Source of the DNA: CAYSPT01 sp964432985
GTDB lineage: Bacteria; Muiribacteriota; CAYSPT01
Assembly: GCA_964432985.1 (NCBI GenBank)
Contig: CAYSPT010000012.1
Span: 35,439-99,438 of the forward strand
DNA length: 64,000 bases
Direction of reading: 5' to 3'
Both the position numbers and the translations under genes were made by a program. The notes beneath the pieces are model-generated. The model did no database searches, had not been told where the DNA came from, and saw nothing but the letters and a program-made list of their open reading frames with translations. Numbering within the stretch: the stretch's first letter is position 1; every line of letters begins with the position of its first letter. This document shows, piece by piece, positions 8,150 through 17,700 of this stretch.

Positions 8150-9278
8150 CGGCGAATTTTTTCGTCAGTAGACCGGGTCCCAATTCTGCGGACAGAAGAA
8201 CGCCGGCAATTTTTTCGGCTGCGTGACCGTCTCCGTACGGATTACGAATCTGTGCGCACTTCTCGTGAAAAGCCGCGGACAGCACCTCGTTCAGCCCGGC
8301 TTTTATGGCTTCCTGATCAAACGAGGCACACACCACGTTACCGGCTTTCACACGGCTCAACTGCCGCATACCCACGTGAAGATAGGGCAGCGAAAAACTG
8401 GGGGCTTCCACGATACCGCTGGAAGAGTTGCCGACCATGGCGCCGGCGTACTTCAACAGGTTCAAGTACAGTGTCCTGCCGAGACAGGAAAATACCCCGG
8501 AATTGCTCCTGGTGGAACAAAATGTTTCAATACCGTGCCTGATTATCCTGTTGCCGGCATCTGCGTTGGGGTAAGTGAAAATCATGGAGCCCCGATACCC
8601 GGCGAGGGCTTCAAGAATGATGGAGGTTTGTTCCCTGGTGACATCGGCATCCGTTGTTTCGGGATGGAAGGTCACTACCAGCGTGCGGCGGTCAACCTTT
8701 AATCCGAGCTGCGACTCCAGTTCCCGGCGGGACAGCGGTTCCATGTTCTTGATGGAGTCGAGATTGAGCTCTCCGGTGACGTGAACTCTCCAGGATTCCT
8801 CTCCCATCTGACACAGTCTCCAGGCGTGACTGTCAAGCGCGGCGAAATGAAGGTGGCTCATCTTGGTAATGGCGTGCCTGATGAGCTCGTCGGCCAGACC
8901 TTCGGTCACGTCGCCTCCGGAAATATGCGCCACCGGAACAGAAAGAACCAGCGCCGCCAGTGCAGCCGCCAGGACCTCGTAGCGGTCACCGAGGATGACC
9001 AGGATATCGGGAGACAAGCGGGATATAGCATCGGTCAGGTCAACGACACCAAGCCCCAGGGATTTTCCGATCCCGGCAGGAGTGTCGTCATCCAATACCA
9101 TCTCGACGGTTTCCGTACGTTTCCATCCATCACCTTTAATTACATCCACGGTGTTGCCGAACTCCGGCGACAGATGTGCTCCCGTGACCAGCACTGTCAA
9201 AAGGCAATCATCATCTGCTTCCAGTTCCCTGATAAGCCAGTAGAGCAAATCGTACTCAGCCCGGGACCCGGTTACCAC
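8103..9278 (-). CDS. neuC: UDP-N-acetylglucosamine 2-epimerase (hydrolysing), NeuC/LegG-like
   Basis: About 390 residues are readable; the first few codons fall in the N gap at 9279-9378. The visible N-terminus VVTGSRAEYDLLYWLI is the start of the NeuC fold. Further signatures are ILGDRYEVLAAALAAL, VPVAHISGGDVTEGLADEL, HFAALDSHAWRL, VTFHPETTDADV and AGAMVGNSSSGIVEAPSF. The enzyme releases UDP and gives ManNAc or a 2,4-diamido-6-deoxymannose for NeuB. GAGGAGGT lies at 9383-9390, just beyond the gap, so only about 6-8 codons should be missing; the true gap may be far shorter than 100 bases. It is the first gene of the minus-strand nonulosonic-acid operon. Substrate (GlcNAc or diNAcBac type) is uncertain. 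Confidence 0.88.
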   Translation of the reverse strand: MVTGSRAEYDLLYWLIRELEADDDCLLTVLVTGAHLSPEFGNTVDVIKGDGWKRTETVEMVLDDDTPAGIGKSLGLGVVDLTDAISRLSPDILVILGDRYEVLAAALAALVLSVPVAHISGGDVTEGLADELIRHAITKMSHLHFAALDSHAWRLCQMGEESWRVHVTGELNLDSIKNMEPLSRRELESQLGLKVDRRTLVVTFHPETTDADVTREQTSIILEALAGYRGSMIFTYPNADAGNRIIRHGIETFCSTRSNSGVFSCLGRTLYLNLLKYAGAMVGNSSSGIVEAPSFSLPYLHVGMRQLSRVKAGNVVCASFDQEAIKAGLNEVLSAAFHEKCAQIRNPYGDGHAAEKIAGVLLSAELGPGLLTKKFADISTQPDLQQGESLS

Positions 9279-9378
9279 NNNNNNNNNNNNNNNNNNNNNN
9301 NNNNNNNNNNNNNNNNNNNNNNNNNNNNNNNNNNNNNNNNNNNNNNNNNNNNNNNNNNNNNNNNNNNNNNNNNNNNNN
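9279..9378. other. Assembly gap (100 N)
   Basis: Exactly 100 N, the usual placeholder for a gap of unknown size. It hides the start codon of the NeuC-like gene. Confidence 0.95.
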
Positions 9379-9429
9379 GGACACCTCCTCAACCCGGAAT
9401 TGGCGGAGGCAAATTCTGGGTTAAGATAT

Positions 9430-9458
9430 ACAATACAATTGTATCAAGTATTTATCAA
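9430..9458 (-). promoter_or_regulatory. Possible promoter of the nonulosonic-acid operon
   Basis: On the minus strand TTGATA (9458-9453), a 17-base spacer and TATTGT (9435-9430) precede the GAGGAGGT site by about 40 bases. An ATACAATTGTAT palindrome (9434-9445) overlaps the spacer. Only moderately close to consensus. Confidence 0.4.
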
Positions 9459-9560
9459 CCTACTTTCTACGCTGCTTGCTTGAGGGTGGGATTGACAAAC
9501 TATGTTACTGAACAATGTTCTATAGACCAGATAGGAAATGAAGGTTTTCTCGGGTTTGTT
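9440..9560 (-). repeat. Dispersed intergenic element, copy 1 (minus orientation)
   Basis: Read on the minus strand, this stretch holds TTTCCTATCTGGTCTATAG, TTCAGTAACA, then CAATCCCACCCTCAAGCAAG and GTAGAAAGTAGG. The same words in the same order occur near 24300 and 32830, and in part near 21950. No coding potential is seen. It occupies most of the 260-base space between two divergent genes. Confidence 0.6.
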
Positions 9561-9639
9561 TTAGTTCACTTAAAAACTCAATTTTTACGCATAAAATTCA
9601 ATAACTCTGGTAAAATCGGTGGGAAAGGATATCCTGTCT

Positions 9640-12042
9640 GTGAAAATCATTTTAATCCAACCCAAAGCCCACCAGGACAATCCCGATTACGTCAATGAAC
9701 CGCTCGGGCTCGGTTACCTGGCGGCCATACTGCTGGACTCCGGGCTGACAGACGTCCACGTCAGAACGTCGCTGTTCGACGATTACTCGGAAACCATTCA
9801 ACTGGCCAGGGATGCCCATTTGATAGGACTTACCGCCACGTCGCCCATGATCAAAAGCGCGCTTTACATTTCCCGTGAAATCAAGGCCGTCAATCCCGAC
9901 GCTTTGGTGGTTCTCGGAGGGGCCCACGCCACGGCCCTGCCGGAAGAAAGCGCCCGGCTGGATCCCATTGATGTGGTGGTCAGGGGAGAAGGAGAGATCA
10001 CGTTTCTCGAGCTTGCCCGGGCACTGGAGCAGGGTACGAGGGATTTCAAAGATATCCCGGGCTTGACGTTCACGAGCAAGGGGAAGACGATTCACACTCC
10101 CCACCGGGACCTCATTCAGGACCTGGACCATCTGCCGTTTCCGGCCAGGCATCTGTACAAGCTCGAACGGTTCCTCGACCGGGGAGAGACGTTGTTCGGA
10201 GACAGAGGCAGCTGGATTTTCTCGAGCCGGGGGTGTCCTTATAAGTGCACTTATTGTGCTTCCAACATTTTGTGGACCCGAAAGTGGCGGCCCAGGTCAT
10301 CGGAAAACATACTGCAAGAGATCCGGTTTCTGGTAGAACACTACCACGTCAACCGGATCAATTTCGCCGACGACACCTTCACCGTTTCTCCCAAGCGCGT
10401 CCGTGAATTCTGCTCCCTGCTCAAGCAAAGCGGTCTGCCCATTACCTGGGGGTGCAATATAAGAGTAGATACCGTGGACCAGGACCTGCTGACAGAGATG
10501 AGCGACAACGGGTGTACTGACGTCTGGATTGGGGCCGAGAGCGGCTCTCCACGGATTTTGAAACATCTCAAGAAGACCATCACACCGCAGCAGATAGAAC
10601 AGGTGTTCGGATGGGCACGTGAAGCGGGTCTCCAGCGCCGGGGTTATTTCATGATCGGTTCTCCCGAAGAGAACCTGGAGAGCATCACGGAAACGGAAAA
10701 GCTGATTGACCTGGTGGAGCCGGACAGCACCTCCATATCGATATTTACCCCCTACCCGGGATGTGAAGCTTACCGCAGCGCTCTGGAGGAAGGTTTCGAT
10801 CCGAAACGGCTCGACTGGTCGCAAATCGACCTTTACAACCGGGTCCTCAGGCCGACGCGCCATCTCACCATCAAGGAAATAAAAACACAGCACACACGCT
10901 TGCTGGAAAAATACCACCTGATAATATCCACCAGGGGAAAAACAACAAAGACGGATGCCGGTCCCGTTTTGACTCAGGCGCACACCGAAGTGGTCGGAAT
11001 AGATCAAGCCAGCCGCTGGCATGAGCACCTCCAGCGGCTTCCTCAGAATCTCAACGATGTGTATTTTTTCCCGGAATACTGCCGGGCGTTTCAGCAAGAG
11101 GGGTACGGTGCAGTCCAGTGTTTTATCTACCGCGAGGGTGACCACCTGTTCGTTCACGTGTTTCTCAAGCGGCACATCGAGCAGGTGGCCGGCAAAACCA
11201 TCACGCCCCATTGCTACGATATGGAGACCCCTTACGGTTACGGGGGGCCAGTGGCAACCTCCATGGACCTCGGTTTCCTCACCCGGGCGCACCAGGCCCT
11301 TTCAGAGTTCTGCCGGGCAGAAAACATCGTGTGCGAGTTCGTGCGGTTTCACCCTCTTACCGAATGCCTCCGTTATTCGGCGGGAATGCTGCCGCTCAGC
11401 TTCAACCGCCTGACCGTACAGGTCGACGTTACCCGGGATAAAGACGCCATATGGAAAAGCTACACCGGCACCGGGCGGAACATGATACGCAAAGCTGTCA
11501 AAGCAGGTGTCACCATCGAGCGGGCCGAATCGGAAGACGATCTCAGGGAGTTCGCCGGCCTCTACCGAAAAACAATGGAACGGGTCAAGGCAGATTCATT
11601 TTACTTTTTCCCGGATTCCTTTTTCACCACTATGCACACCCTGTTGCGAGAAAACTTCCTTCTTCTCATCGCCCGCCTGGACGGAGTCATGGCCGCCGGC
11701 GCCATCTTCCTGAAAAGCCCCCTGTATTTTCACTATCACCTGGCCGGCAGCCGGACTGACTGCCGCAAGGCCGCTCCCAACAACCTGCTGCTTCATGAAG
11801 CCATCCTGGAAGCGGTACGGGGTAAGCAGGTAAAGATGCACCTGGGAGGAGGAAGCACTACCGTCACCAGGGACACGCTGTTCAAGTTCAAGACCAATTT
11901 CTCTCCCCTCAGGGCCAGGTTCTTCATCGGAACCAGAATCCACCAGCCCGACGTGTACGAGCACCTGCGGGACATCTGGCTCAAGGAAAATCCGGGCCGG
12001 GAAGGGGAGCTGAAAACGGTGCTGCAGGTCTACCGATTCTGA
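9640..12042 (+). CDS. B12-binding-type radical SAM enzyme fused to a FemAB-like GNAT acyltransferase
   Basis: 800 residues from the GTG at 9640, chosen because AAAGGA lies about 10 bases upstream; an earlier in-frame GTG at 9619 has no clear site. Residues 1-150 are a B12-binding-type domain (VVLGGAHATALPEESARL and VVRGEGEITFLELA). The radical SAM core has SRGCPYKCTYC (Cys199, Cys203, Cys206) and runs to about 425. From about 455 to 790 lies a FemAB-like GNAT domain (Acetyltransf_6 type): MIRKAVKAGVTIERAES, FAGLYRKTMERVKADSFYF, LIARLDGVMAAGAIFL and FKTNFSPLRARFFIG. Such domains transfer amino-acyl or acyl groups to amino sugars or peptides. The gene is divergent from the nonulosonic-acid operon, so it may both modify the carbon skeleton and acylate an amino sugar (inference). 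Its last 13 bases overlap the convergent cstA gene. Confidence 0.85.
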   Translation: MKIILIQPKAHQDNPDYVNEPLGLGYLAAILLDSGLTDVHVRTSLFDDYSETIQLARDAHLIGLTATSPMIKSALYISREIKAVNPDALVVLGGAHATALPEESARLDPIDVVVRGEGEITFLELARALEQGTRDFKDIPGLTFTSKGKTIHTPHRDLIQDLDHLPFPARHLYKLERFLDRGETLFGDRGSWIFSSRGCPYKCTYCASNILWTRKWRPRSSENILQEIRFLVEHYHVNRINFADDTFTVSPKRVREFCSLLKQSGLPITWGCNIRVDTVDQDLLTEMSDNGCTDVWIGAESGSPRILKHLKKTITPQQIEQVFGWAREAGLQRRGYFMIGSPEENLESITETEKLIDLVEPDSTSISIFTPYPGCEAYRSALEEGFDPKRLDWSQIDLYNRVLRPTRHLTIKEIKTQHTRLLEKYHLIISTRGKTTKTDAGPVLTQAHTEVVGIDQASRWHEHLQRLPQNLNDVYFFPEYCRAFQQEGYGAVQCFIYREGDHLFVHVFLKRHIEQVAGKTITPHCYDMETPYGYGGPVATSMDLGFLTRAHQALSEFCRAENIVCEFVRFHPLTECLRYSAGMLPLSFNRLTVQVDVTRDKDAIWKSYTGTGRNMIRKAVKAGVTIERAESEDDLREFAGLYRKTMERVKADSFYFFPDSFFTTMHTLLRENFLLLIARLDGVMAAGAIFLKSPLYFHYHLAGSRTDCRKAAPNNLLLHEAILEAVRGKQVKMHLGGGSTTVTRDTLFKFKTNFSPLRARFFIGTRIHQPDVYEHLRDIWLKENPGREGELKTVLQVYRF

Positions 12043-13706
12043 CGGATACGGCGCAGCTTCACGAAGGTTTCCCTGGCCACTTCCAGGGACAGAACCATCA
12101 GACCCAGCGCTACCGCCGCCAGGAGGTAGTTCGAGTCTTTTCCCGGAGTCGGGAACATGAAGTACCATCCCTGGTACCCGAGTGCCCCGATGGTGGTCAC
12201 CAGCATGAACAGGGCCGGCAGCAGCGTGTAGAGAACGGGCTTACGGTGGGCGGCCAGGTAAGCGGTGATGACAATCAGAGCCAGGGCCGCTATCAACTGG
12301 TTGGCCGCTCCGAACACAGGCCAGATGATGCTGAAGCGTCCGGTGACCGCCAGATAACCGGCCGGAACGGTCACGATGAGCGACCCCACCCACCGGTTGC
12401 GTGCCGCCTTCACCACCGGGCCGAATAGCTCCGCGGTGACGAACCGTCCCAGCCTGACCGCCGTGTCCAGGGTAGTCATGACAAAGGTGTTGATGAGAAT
12501 AATGCCGAACGCCGTTCCGGCAGCCTGCTTGACCATCGGTGATACCAGGACGCCGAACCCTTTCCCGAACGCGGTAATGGGGCTTATCTTGAGGTTGGCG
12601 AGAAATCCGAGTCCCTCCTTACCCGGCGGCGGCGTATCCCAGTAGAGACCGGCCGCCACGGCCAGCACCGCCAGCAAGGCCAGTGCCCCTTCGGTGAGCA
12701 TGGACCCGAAGCCTACTGCCAGACCTTCTGTTTCGCTTGACAATTGTTTCGACGAAGTGCCGCTGGCTACCAGTGAATGGAATCCCGAAATAGCTCCGCA
12801 GGCCACGATGACAAAAAGCATGGGCCACAGCGGTCCCTGGGACCACCCTTCAGAACTGATAAAAGCCGGCGCCTTTAGCGGAGGAGGAGACAGGAAAAAA
12901 CCAGTGTAGCCGATGGCCATTCCCAGCAGCAGCAACCAGGTGCAAAGGTAGTCGCGAGGCTGCAGCAGAAGCCACACCGGCAGCGCCGAGGCCACCAGCC
13001 CGTATACGAGCAGGAACACCGACCATACATGGTGAATATGATTTCCGGAGATTCCGGGAATGACCTGGCCTATGTCGACAGGATATATCTTTCCGAGCCA
13101 TATAAATCCCCCGATAAAGAGGAGGGCGCCCAGCGTCCCGGCCCACAGCGGCAACACGCGCCGGTTCACTGCCACCCCCAGCACGATAGCCAGTGGAATC
13201 ATACCCAGGCTGGGAATTACCACCGCCGGTGCCGACACGAAGGTTTTCGCCGCCGCCGAAGCGAACACGGCAATGATGAGCACCAGTGCTGCCCAGACAA
13301 AAGCCGAAAACAGTAACCGCCCCCGCCGGCCGACGCACTGTTCGGTCACTTCGGCGATACTAGCTCCCCGGGAACGCACCGAGATCATCAATGTCAGGTA
13401 GTCATGGACCGCCCCGATAAACACCACACCAAAGGCTATCCAGGCAACCACCGGTGCCCATCCGAACAACGCCACCGCGGCTACCGGGCCGAGAATGGGC
13501 CCGGCACCGGCGATGGACGAAAAGTGGTGGCCGAACAAAACAAAGCGGTTGGTCGGGCAGAAATCGACATCGTCCCGGCAGGTATGGGCGGGAGTCTCGT
13601 TTGTATCGGAGGGCCCGATCAGTTTGCGCTCGATCCTGCGGCCGTATTTATAGTGGGCGACGATAAACCAGGCAAGCAAGATAAAAACAAGCAGTACCGG
13701 GATCAC
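12030..13706 (-). CDS. cstA: Carbon starvation protein A (CstA) family transporter
   Basis: 558 residues with about 14-16 hydrophobic segments. Typical CstA stretches are YKYGRRIERKLIGP, NRFVLFGHHFSSIAGAGPIL, SVRSRGASIAEVTE and GFHSLVASGTSSKQL. CstA proteins import peptides or pyruvate under carbon limitation. The C-terminal domain after about residue 400 (DTAVRLGRFVTAEL, WPVFGAANQLIAALAL) is also typical. The start is a GTG two bases after the stop of the upstream Skp-like gene, so it is the last gene of the minus-strand operon beginning at 20383. No CstA regulator gene is visible. Confidence 0.9.
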   Translation of the reverse strand: MIPVLLVFILLAWFIVAHYKYGRRIERKLIGPSDTNETPAHTCRDDVDFCPTNRFVLFGHHFSSIAGAGPILGPVAAVALFGWAPVVAWIAFGVVFIGAVHDYLTLMISVRSRGASIAEVTEQCVGRRGRLLFSAFVWAALVLIIAVFASAAAKTFVSAPAVVIPSLGMIPLAIVLGVAVNRRVLPLWAGTLGALLFIGGFIWLGKIYPVDIGQVIPGISGNHIHHVWSVFLLVYGLVASALPVWLLLQPRDYLCTWLLLLGMAIGYTGFFLSPPPLKAPAFISSEGWSQGPLWPMLFVIVACGAISGFHSLVASGTSSKQLSSETEGLAVGFGSMLTEGALALLAVLAVAAGLYWDTPPPGKEGLGFLANLKISPITAFGKGFGVLVSPMVKQAAGTAFGIILINTFVMTTLDTAVRLGRFVTAELFGPVVKAARNRWVGSLIVTVPAGYLAVTGRFSIIWPVFGAANQLIAALALIVITAYLAAHRKPVLYTLLPALFMLVTTIGALGYQGWYFMFPTPGKDSNYLLAAVALGLMVLSLEVARETFVKLRRIRQNR

Positions 13707-13708
13707 TG

Positions 13709-14731
13709 TCAGTTTCTTTCATTCAAATGTTGTTCAATCAATCGCTGCTCGATAAGTTGTTTCGTAACCGATATCTCCACATCTCCGGCCCCGTAGAGGG
13801 TCAACAGGCGCGCCACAGCTTCAGCGGTGTAATCGGTCACCTGCGTACCCGGATCGACAGGAAAAACCATGGTGTCGAGAACGAATGGAAATACCGCAGC
13901 CAGGCTCTCCCTGCCGTGACAGATTTCTTCGGCCACGGACAGGTAATCATCCGATTCTGGAAATCCGGGTTCGGTTTCTTTTCTTGGAAGGAAAGGCAAA
14001 TAATCCTGGATGAGATACGAGGAGTTGATGATGACGGCCAGGTTGTTCTCACCGGCGATGGCTTCCAGGATTTTCCTCACATCAGCGCGCATACCCCAGT
14101 AGATGCGGTCGGTCTCCATGAAATCGGTATAGCTGTCCGGAGGCGCCACCAGAAACTGTTGTTCATCGATTGCCCGCCGCATGATCTCTCTTTCTTCCAT
14201 GAGGGACTCTATTGCTTCCAGGAGAACTGCCCGCTTCTTTTCGAACCGTTTTTTCTCTCTGGTCTTGATTTCATCGATGACCGGATCGTCTTTGGAAAGT
14301 CCCCGGGTCTCCGACTCGATCCGCTTGAGGTAGGCCGCGATCAGGTCTTCCAGTGCTTTTTTTTCTTTTTTCAGCCGTTTTTCCTGCTCGGCGATACCCG
14401 CTTCGAGTTGTTTTATCTCCTGCTTGAAAGCTCCTGACTGCATTTCTTCAGCCCGCTTGACCGCCCGCTCGCGACGGGCTTTGAGCCGCTCCGCCGGGGG
14501 CAGTTTGGCGATGACGGGATCGAATTTTATAAACCGGGAATTGATAAAATCATACTCGCGGAGACGGGGATGGAAGAAGTACACCAGGGCCAGGTCCACG
14601 GTGCCGAATTTCAGTTCGGCTGCCTGTACACCACCACCCAATGGTTTGGAAAAGCCGGTCAATACCAGAAGGATACAGGTTCCGGCCAATAAAAGAAGCG
14701 GAATGGTTCCAGTCGGTTTATGCGCGGTCAT
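13709..14731 (-). CDS. Skp/OmpH-like periplasmic coiled-coil protein (B)
   Basis: 340 residues. A hydrophobic stretch (IPLLLLAGTCILLVLTGF) is followed by VQAAELKFGTVDLALVYFFHP; this mature N-terminus resembles the Skp/OmpH chaperone opening. Residues about 75-205 are highly charged and predicted coiled coil (KEIKQLEAGI-type heptads). A globular C-terminal half follows (YWGMRADVRKILEAIAGENNLAVIINSS), also reminiscent of OmpH. It resembles the first gene of the operon (19286-20383): both have a (G)TVD/AVD segment, then FHP, and a similar C-terminus. The pair brackets the 1515-residue secreted protein, so these may be its periplasmic holdases or outer-membrane assembly partners (inference). Confidence 0.6.
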   Translation of the reverse strand: MTAHKPTGTIPLLLLAGTCILLVLTGFSKPLGGGVQAAELKFGTVDLALVYFFHPRLREYDFINSRFIKFDPVIAKLPPAERLKARRERAVKRAEEMQSGAFKQEIKQLEAGIAEQEKRLKKEKKALEDLIAAYLKRIESETRGLSKDDPVIDEIKTREKKRFEKKRAVLLEAIESLMEEREIMRRAIDEQQFLVAPPDSYTDFMETDRIYWGMRADVRKILEAIAGENNLAVIINSSYLIQDYLPFLPRKETEPGFPESDDYLSVAEEICHGRESLAAVFPFVLDTMVFPVDPGTQVTDYTAEAVARLLTLYGAGDVEISVTKQLIEQRLIEQHLNERN

Positions 14732-14741
14732 CTACGTCTGC

Positions 14742-17700
14742 CTATTCCTCTCCTTCGCCTTCACCTTCACCCTCACCTTCACCTTCACCCTCGCCGGAAC
14801 CGCCGCCGGGTATGGTGAGCGTTCCCCCGTCGAAGTCGGCATTGGTCTGGATCGTGTGCACTTTGATCCGGGTGTCGGTGATTTCGAAGGGGATCTTGAC
14901 GATCCGGCGGTTGCCGCAGACGTCGGCCACCGAGATCTCCAGGTGGTCGTCCTCGGCGCCTTCCACCTTGGTGGACGGCACCCGGAAAATCCAGTAGTAG
15001 GGAGTCTCTATGAGCTCTTCACCGTGCTGGATGCGGGTGTTTCTATCAATACTCAGCTCCGTTTTGCCCTCCTCGGTAGCGAATACCAGGTCCATCTCAC
15101 CGTTGTCTTCGCTGCCATCGGTGTTGTCAAACGCTCGCACCGACAGCCGGAACCGCACCCCCTCACCCACCTTGATCCGGTAGACCGTACCGGGAGGTTC
15201 GAGCTTTCCTTCCAGGAAGGTGCTGAGATCGATAACGAAGGGCTCCATGTTCTCGCCCACGTCTTTGAGGGGATCTTCAGGGAACCGGTCGTAGTAGCCG
15301 TCCGATTCGGGATCGCTCTGGGATGGAAGCGGGTAGATGGAGCGTCCCCGTTCGTCCTGTACCTTGAGGACAAACCCGGTCAGGTGGCCGGTGCCGAATC
15401 CGCTGGGCTCCGGAGCAGGTCCCCCCGACCACTGCATGCTGTCGTTTCCATTGGCAGGCTCCTCCACCGACTCGACCTCGATACGGGAGGTGCCGCCGAA
15501 GCCGGTCCCTATTTCGATGTCCAGGTCGGGGGGGTCGTTGTCCCACACATGGATCGCACCGGTGGCGGTGGACTCGCCGTCGATGTCCGTTGCCGTGCCG
15601 TCGGGGTAGACTCCGAAGCCTGCCGTGACGGTGGAAGCGATATTTTCAACAGAGCTGTCGCAGGTAACGTCTCTACTGCCCAGGACAATCTTGCCGCTTC
15701 TACCGGCTCCGTCGCAGCCGATGGCCAGGTATTCCGTCTCCCGGCTGTCTCCCGGCATGACGAAATCACCCTTGCCGACGGTGTCGATGGCAAACACGGT
15801 GCGGCTGACGAACTCCCCATTGGTGTAATTGCTTTTCGCTGCGGGCCGGCCCGCCACCGATTGCTCACTCTCATCGAGGATGTCTTCACTCTCCTTGGTT
15901 ACATTGTAGTATAGCCACTGCTTTGTCTTGGGATCTGCGTAGAGCAGCCGCCCCAGGTGATCGCCGCCGAAGTTGGGATTGTTGTCCCGCACTTCGAACT
16001 TGATCTCGCCGGTGCGGGGAAAGAGATCGCCGGTGGTGGCTCCTGAAAACTCCTCCACGCTGGTGTAAGCTTCGCCGTCCTTCACTCCCGTGTGGATAAA
16101 ATTGCCCGCGTCATCGCTGGCGTCAATAAGCTTCACCACCGGTGCGGTGCGGTCCAGCACCGTGACGTTGAACCGGGACACCGCCACCTTGTAGGTCAAC
16201 ACCTCGCGGTAGTCGATGACAGTGCTGCCCTCGTACACCGGCGCCCAGGTCCGCTTCCAGTACTTCAGCCGGGCGGTGACCGCATAGTAGTCGGGCGATA
16301 TGGGTGTCTTGAACGTCAGTTCCAGCCGGGGTACCGCCGGGCCGGAGGTGCCTTCCTGCGGATACGGGCTCAGCCAATCTACGGACACGTTGTCCGTCCT
16401 GATGATGTTGTTGGCCACCCGGGTGCTTCCGTCGGGCATGGTCTCCCCCACGAAGGTGGTGTCTCTCAGGTACAGGGGCCACCGCTCCCTGAAATAGTGG
16501 GGCGCCGTTCCGGTAACATGGTTGCCGGCGCTTTCCACCAGGTCCGCCGGGTCGTTGCCTCCCTTGGTCTCCTCCAGCTTGAAGAACCGCTTGCTCCCAG
16601 AGGTTTTAGCCGGGGTAATTTCGAGAGTAAGCTCGGGGCGGGCCATGATCCGCTGGCCGTCGTCGGGCCTGGTGATGTACCCGTAGACGATACCGCTGAA
16701 CTTGTCGTGGGTCAGGTCCTTGTCACCGGTCTTGTACCAGTAATCGGGAATGGCTTCCGGGGCCACGATGACCCGGCTCGATCCGGGATTCCGGTCGCTT
16801 CGGCCATCCCGAGGAAGATCCACCGCCGGGTTGTTCAGCGGCACCTGGTAGATGCACAGCGGCAGCTTGACGTCCCCTTCGTACCCGTACAACCTGATGG
16901 TGTTGATGTCCTCGAAAATATCCGGCTGGCTGTAGGGAGAAGGATGGTTGCCCCCCGTTCCCAGGTTGTAGAAGGCCACCTGCAGGTCCCCCGGTTCGGG
17001 AGTTGGCGGCTTGGCCTGGGCTACCACGGTGATCATGTCCCAGTAGGTGTTCTGGTAAGCGGTCATGCTCTGGATACTCTGAAGCGTTCCCTTGGACTCC
17101 CACCAGAACGGCGGATAGGTCAGCGAGCCCCAATCCATCAGCCAGCACTCCAGCTCTACCTTGATCTGGTACTTGCCCCCATCGCGGAACAGGTACCGGT
17201 CCCCCGGTTTAAACTCGGGGCCGGTGTTGACGATCTTCCAGTCGCCCTCCACCGAAGGGGCCACCTGGCGGACCTTCCAGGTGAAAACCGGGTTCTGTGG
17301 GTCCTGGCGGCTGGATTTACCCCAGTTTGGGTCCCGCTTGTCCAGGTAAACCGCCTGGCTCAGGCCGCCGGCTTTGTTGTCCAGGTCGTAGTCCACGTTG
17401 CTTCCCAGGGCGCCGTTCCAGTTTTCGAAGCACCAGGTGCCGCCGAAGTCGGAGCCGTAGTAGCCGTCCTCGTTGATCTGGATGGAACCTTCCTTCATGA
17501 AGTCGCGGCTCTGGATGTCCACGATGATGTCACCCTTGACGTGGGGCGGCATCCCCAGGTTGACCACGGTCATATCCATGATAGGGCTGGCGGGAGTGGA
17601 TATCTCCTCGAAGGGACCGTAGTAGGTGCCGCGGCAGCCGCAGCCCCGCTTGTAGATGGCCTGGCGGTACTTGGTGGTGCCGATGTGGAACCGGTGGTCG

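Noticed and set aside
7205..8542. Plus-strand frame of 445 codons across the radical SAM/NeuC junction
   Set aside because: It runs antisense across two well-supported genes and the duplicated junction; no ribosome site or family signature.
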